From Acidobacteriota bacterium (GTDB lineage Bacteria > Acidobacteriota > Thermoanaerobaculia > Multivoradales > JAHEKO01): 7,153 nt of DNA. Position numbers and translations under genes: made by a program. The notes below the pieces were generated by a model that saw only the letters and a program-made list of their open reading frames with translations, made no database searches and was not told the DNA's origin. Where the stretch lies: NCBI GenBank assembly GCA_024638355.1, contig JAHEKO010000193.1, positions 1 to 7,153 of the forward strand, in the 5' to 3' direction. Positions 3,979 to 7,153 of this stretch are shown one piece after another; position 1 is the stretch's first letter; every line of letters starts with the position of its first letter.

Positions 3979-6900
3979 TTGGAGGGCTTTGCTTCGACTC
4001 GTCGGGGGCTGACCGGAAGCCGGCTGCTGAACGCGGCCGTGGTGTGGATTCTGCTCGCGGTCGCCGGCCCCTTCCCCGGCGCCCGAGCCCAGAAGGCCGC
4101 CGATCCGGCCGGGGAGCCCACGGTCATCCAGTCGGTCGCGCTGCGCCCGGTCGACGGTGGCGCCGAGATCGAGATCGAGGCGAGCGCTCGCCCCGCCTGG
4201 GCCATCCGTTACGACCAGAGCGGCGGCTTTGTCCTGCGCCTGCCCGGCGCGGTCATCGGACGGGAGATCCCCGATCTCGAGCGCGAAGGCGGCCCCGTGG
4301 AAGAGGTTCGAGTTCGGCAAGTACTCGACCGGGCCGAGCCGTCGACGCTGATTGCCGTCGTCGCTCGCGAGCGGCTTCGCGTCTCGGTTCGCCCCGAAGA
4401 GAACCGTCTCCGCGTGCTGCTCGAGCCGGTCGAATCGGCGCCCGCACCGTCAGTCGAGCCGGCGGCGGAGCCCGACGAAGCGGAACACATCGGTCCACCT
4501 GCTGAATCGCTGCCCGCTTCGTCGACCCCGTCTACTCCACCTGCCACTCCCTCGATTTCCGAAGAGGGCGTGTCCGCTCCACCGGATGGGCTCGCGGCCT
4601 CCGAGCCGGAGCCCGCCGCAGGCGCCGAGTCGCCGACCGCGCTCGAGCGAGAGCTCGAGCTCTTGAGGGCGGAGCGCGACGCCCTGGCGCTCGGCAGTCC
4701 CGCCTACGTCGTGGGCGACCGGGCCGAGCCCTGCCTCTATCTGCGGTCGGCGCCGCGAGGACGGGAGGTCGACTGCGTCCAGCCGGGCACCCGCCTGATC
4801 GTGCTCGGCCTCGAGGGCGCCTGGGCCCGCGTTCGGGTGGACGACCGGCTCGACGCCTGGGCGCGCTTCGAGTATCTCCAGCCGGCCCCGCCCACGCCGA
4901 GCACGCCCGGCGAGCGCGGCCTGCTCGAGCGCATCGATCGATTGAGCTCCGAGCTCGGCGTGCTGCGCGAGGAGAACGGCGCTCTTCGCGACGCGGCCGC
5001 CACCGCCCAGGAGAGCTCGGAGCGCGCCTGGGAGGCGCAGCAGGTTCTCAGCGCGCGCGTAGTGGAGCTGCAGAGCACCCAGAGCGATGACCAGCGCCGG
5101 CAGCTCTCCGAGAGCGTCACCGAGCTCACCGCCGAGAACGAGCGGCTGGCCGCCGAGCTCGCACGTCTGAAGCGGGAGGCCGCCGACAGAGGCACCGGGA
5201 TCGAAAGCCTCGCCGCCGAGCGGGACGAGATGGCGCGCAGCTCCGAGTCGGCGCAGCGCCGGCTGGCGGAGCTCGAGAGCGAGTCGTCGCGGCTCCAGTC
5301 GCAGCTCGAGGCGTCTCGCGCCAATGTCGCCCGGCTACAGAACGCCCTCGACGAGGCGACCGCCGCCCGGGCGCAGGTCACGGCCCGGGCCGAGGCCGCC
5401 GAGACGGCAGGCTCGGACCTGGAAGCGCGACTCACCGCCACGGCGGCCGATGCCGAGCGACTTCGCGAATCGCTGGCAGCCTCGAGCGAGGAGCTGGACG
5501 CCTTGCGCGGCGTCGCCGCCGCCGAAGCCGAAGCGAGGCGCGAGCTCGCGGCGGCCCGGGTCGAGGAGGCGGAGCGCCTATCGAGCGTAGAGGCCGCTAG
5601 CGTCGATGCACGGACGGAGGCTGACGACGCTCGCAAGCGCGCTCAGGAGCTCGAGACGCGGCTCGAGGAGATCGACGAGCAACGCGCCCAGGCTGCAGCC
5701 CAGATCGCCGCCGCGCGGACCGAGGCCGGCTACGCTCGATCGCGAGTCCGCGAGCTCGAGACGCGGCTCGAGCAGACCGACGCGCAACGTGCGGAGGCCG
5801 CGACCGAGATCGCCGCGGCGCGCGCCAGGATCGAAGAGCTCGAAGGTGAGCTCGGCACGGCCCGCGCCGCCGGGAACGAGCTTCGCTCGGAGGCCGAGGC
5901 GGAGCTGCGATCCGCGCGTGCGCGGCTCGGCGAGGCGGAGATCCGGATCGCCGCGGACGCGGAGGAGCTGAGCCGGCTCGAGAGCGAGCTGCGGGCCGTT
6001 CAGACGGCCGCCGCCGAGGCTCGCGCCGCCGACGAAGCCGAGATCGCGGCGCTGCGCGCCCAGCTTCAGGGCTCCGCCGGCCGCTCCGCCGACCTCGAGG
6101 CGCGGCTCGAGCAGGCCGAAGTCGGCCGCGGCCGAGCCCAGTCTCGCCTCGATGAGCTTACGGAAGCGATGGCGCTCGGCGGTACCACCTACATCGTCCG
6201 CGACGTCGATCCGTGCCTCAACTTCCGCGCCGAGCCCGGCGAGGGCGAGCCCATCGACTGCCTGGCGCCCGCTACTCGGATCACGCTCCTGGACGTCGTT
6301 CCGGACTGGGCGCAGGCGCGCCTGGAGAGCGGCGTCGTGGGATGGGTTGCGCGGCGGTTCATCGAGCCCTCGCCGGCGACACCGGCCGAGCTCGAGGCGC
6401 TGGACGCCGCGCGCGCCGAGCTGGATCGGCTCCGCGCCGCGGCCGAGGCGGACCGGGAGCGGAGCGCGGCCGAGCTCGAGGCGGCACGGAACGAGGCGAC
6501 AGGGGCACGAGAACGAGCCGAAGCGCTCGCCGAACGAGTCGAGGAGGAGCGGGCCCAGAGCGAGGCGATCGCGGCCCAGCTCGAGGCCGCACGGAACGAG
6601 GCGACAGGGGCACGAGAACGGGCCGAAGCGCTCGCCGAACGAGTCGAGGAGGAGCGGGCCCGGAGCGAGGCGATCGCGGCCCAGCTCGAGGCCGCACGGA
6701 ACGAAACGGCGAGTCTCGAGACCGCCCGCGACGAGACCGGCACCACCGTCGCGCGGCTCCGGGCCGAGCTCGAGACGACTCGAGCCGAAGCGGCCGAAGT
6801 CCTCGCGAGGGCAGAGCGTGCCGAGAGCGGCCTCGATTCCGCCCGGCTCGAGATCGGTCGCCTGGAAGAGCGGCTCGCGGACGGCTCGGCCACGGCCGAT

Positions 6901-7153
6901 TCGACCCAGGCCCGGCTGGCCGAGCTCGAGGGACAGCTCGCCGCCGCCCGGGCCGAGCTCGAAGCCGAGACGCGCTCGGCGCGCGACGAGCTGGCTCGAG
7001 CCGAAGAGCGGCTGGCCGAGACGCAAGCGCGCCTCGACGCCGCCGAAGCCGAGAAGCGCACCCTGGAGCAACGGAGCGAGATGGCCGACACCACCAGCGG
7101 CGATCTGGCTCGAAAGCGGGACCTTCTCGATCGGTTGAGCCGCGACCTGGCCG
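3979..7153 (+). CDS. Large exported AMIN / SH3b / coiled-coil envelope protein, 3' end outside the window
   Basis: The frame is open from 3835 to the right edge, at least 1,058 codons from TTG 3979. The start is uncertain: no ATG is in frame. TTG 3979 gives the best signal peptide (TRRGLTGSRLL, hydrophobic core, Ala-Arg-Ala cleavage after residue 37). GTG 3958 and GTG 4039/4042 are alternatives. Residues about 47-150 match an AMIN domain (VIQSVALRP, FVLRLPGAVIG, GPVEEVRVRQ, LRVLLEP), known from septal amidases and PilQ to bind or localise at peptidoglycan. A Pro/Ala/Glu/Ser linker follows (151-220). SH3b domain 1 is at about 240-302, a long coiled coil at 305-734, SH3b domain 2 at 735-797, then more coiled coil to the edge. 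The coil is rich in Ala, Glu and Arg with Leu-spaced heptads. The only cysteines are two in each SH3b domain. I infer a periplasmic cell-wall-binding fibre or scaffold. Antisense open frames here are shadows of the coil's codon use. Confidence 0.85.
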   Translation, partial: MEGFASTRRGLTGSRLLNAAVVWILLAVAGPFPGARAQKAADPAGEPTVIQSVALRPVDGGAEIEIEASARPAWAIRYDQSGGFVLRLPGAVIGREIPDLEREGGPVEEVRVRQVLDRAEPSTLIAVVARERLRVSVRPEENRLRVLLEPVESAPAPSVEPAAEPDEAEHIGPPAESLPASSTPSTPPATPSISEEGVSAPPDGLAASEPEPAAGAESPTALERELELLRAERDALALGSPAYVVGDRAEPCLYLRSAPRGREVDCVQPGTRLIVLGLEGAWARVRVDDRLDAWARFEYLQPAPPTPSTPGERGLLERIDRLSSELGVLREENGALRDAAATAQESSERAWEAQQVLSARVVELQSTQSDDQRRQLSESVTELTAENERLAAELARLKREAADRGTGIESLAAERDEMARSSESAQRRLAELESESSRLQSQLEASRANVARLQNALDEATAARAQVTARAEAAETAGSDLEARLTATAADAERLRESLAASSEELDALRGVAAAEAEARRELAAARVEEAERLSSVEAASVDARTEADDARKRAQELETRLEEIDEQRAQAAAQIAAARTEAGYARSRVRELETRLEQTDAQRAEAATEIAAARARIEELEGELGTARAAGNELRSEAEAELRSARARLGEAEIRIAADAEELSRLESELRAVQTAAAEARAADEAEIAALRAQLQGSAGRSADLEARLEQAEVGRGRAQSRLDELTEAMALGGTTYIVRDVDPCLNFRAEPGEGEPIDCLAPATRITLLDVVPDWAQARLESGVVGWVARRFIEPSPATPAELEALDAARAELDRLRAAAEADRERSAAELEAARNEATGARERAEALAERVEEERAQSEAIAAQLEAARNEATGARERAEALAERVEEERARSEAIAAQLEAARNETASLETARDETGTTVARLRAELETTRAEAAEVLARAERAESGLDSARLEIGRLEERLADGSATADSTQARLAELEGQLAAARAELEAETRSARDELARAEERLAETQARLDAAEAEKRTLEQRSEMADTTSGDLARKRDLLDRLSRDLA
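4117..4428 (+). other. AMIN domain coding segment
   Basis: Residues about 47-150 of the large exported protein show the AMIN pattern: a first strand VIQSVALRP, then AEIEIEAS, FVLRLPGAVIG at the 'vvDLpga' position, a GGPVEEVRVRQ turn, a LIAVVA strand and a closing RLRVLLEP. In known proteins this domain targets periplasmic proteins to peptidoglycan or septa. Here no amidase or secretin domain follows within the window. Confidence 0.75.
4696..4884 (+). other. SH3b domain 1 coding segment
   Basis: Residues about 240-302 of the large protein begin ALGSPAYVVGD, carry the SH3b core LYLRSAP and GAWARVRV, and end WARFEYLQP. Cys252 and Cys266 are 14 residues apart and probably form a disulfide. Bacterial SH3 domains of this type usually bind cell-wall peptides. 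A short coil (ALERELELLRAERDAL) leads directly into it, as also happens before domain 2. Confidence 0.7.
5647..5856 (+). repeat. Two diverged 105-base (35-residue) tandem repeats in the coiled coil
   Basis: Units 5647-5751 and 5752-5856 both start ELETRLE and continue as EIDEQRAQAAAQIAAAR or QTDAQRAEAATEIAAAR. The spacing is exactly 105 bases, or five heptads, so the coil phase is kept. The copies differ at many codons, so this duplication is older than the one at 6475. Confidence 0.75.
6181..6369 (+). other. SH3b domain 2 coding segment
   Basis: Residues about 735-797 of the large protein repeat the plan of domain 1: ALGGTTYIVRD, then CLNFRAEP, PDWAQARL and WVARRFIEP. Cys746 and Cys761 are 15 apart, matching the cysteine pair of domain 1. 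The lead-in EAMALGG matches DALALGS before domain 1, and ATPAEL after it recalls PSTPGE, so the duplication covered more than the SH3 fold. Confidence 0.7.
6475..6705 (+). repeat. Near-identical 105-base tandem repeat in the coiled coil
   Basis: Units 6475-6579 and 6580-6684 are 105 bases each and differ at only three positions; a third, partial copy begins at 6685 (LEAARNE) and fades after about 20 bases. The protein units are 35 residues starting LEAARNEATGARERAEALAE and differ only by one Gln to Arg change. The unit is exactly five heptads, so it lengthens the coil by a whole number of turns without breaking register. Confidence 0.92.

Noticed and set aside
3593..4320. Antisense open frames spanning the dehydrogenase end and the inverted repeat
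   Set aside because: They run through the conserved end of the dehydrogenase and the palindromic element, are rich in Arg/Gly/Ala, and lack a plausible start signal.
5578..7071. Long antisense open frames over the coiled coil, including repeated Leu/Gly-rich and Ser/Arg-rich stretches
   Set aside because: Their repeats follow exactly from the 105-base coil duplications, and the sense frame has SH3b domains and clean heptads. No family signal is visible in the antisense readings.

Overview
This is a GC-rich bacterial window with strong G/C preference at third codon positions. The mix of genes (a secreted subtilisin-like protease ending in aromatic hexapeptide repeats, an exported protein resembling the start of acidobacterial putative esterases, and an AMIN/SH3/coiled-coil envelope protein) suggests Acidobacteriota, perhaps a Thermoanaerobaculia-like lineage. 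That placement is an inference from gene style; Myxococcota or Gemmatimonadota are not excluded.

Layout, left to right. (1) The start of an exported protein on the minus strand runs off the left edge (1-263). (2) A 305-base intergenic stretch holds a probable promoter for that gene and the ribosome binding site of the next. (3) A complete secreted S8 serine protease lies on the plus strand (569-2338). It has a signal peptide, an I9-type propeptide, a full Asp/His/Ser triad and ten C-terminal hexapeptide repeats built around Trp. (4) A DUF985 cupin on the minus strand (2349-2855) meets the protease tail to tail, 10 bases apart. (5) A 3-hydroxyacyl-CoA dehydrogenase on the plus strand (2917-3807) diverges from the cupin across 61 bases. 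(6) A 117-base, nearly perfect inverted repeat (3830-3946) is bounded by exact 8-base direct repeats, as in a non-autonomous transposable element (MITE). It appears to have inserted into a small palindrome. (7) A very large plus-strand gene (about 3979 to beyond 7153) fills the right 45% of the window and is open at the right edge. It encodes an exported protein with a signal peptide, an AMIN domain, a Pro/Ala/Glu linker, an SH3b domain, about 430 residues of coiled coil, a second SH3b domain and more coiled coil.

The genes do not form one operon; orientations alternate. Three encode exported proteins, two of them apparently large surface or periplasmic proteins. The dehydrogenase and the cupin look cytoplasmic. 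A short motif, TAG(G/C)ATCGC, lies upstream of three of the genes and probably marks -10 promoter elements. At the divergent cupin/dehydrogenase pair a TANNNT box lies exactly 6 bases before each ATG, which suggests leaderless or nearly leaderless mRNAs.

The most interesting items are the MITE-like element with its target duplication, the hexapeptide-repeat tail of the protease, and the modular AMIN/SH3b/coiled-coil protein, whose coil appears to grow by 35-residue (five-heptad) duplications.
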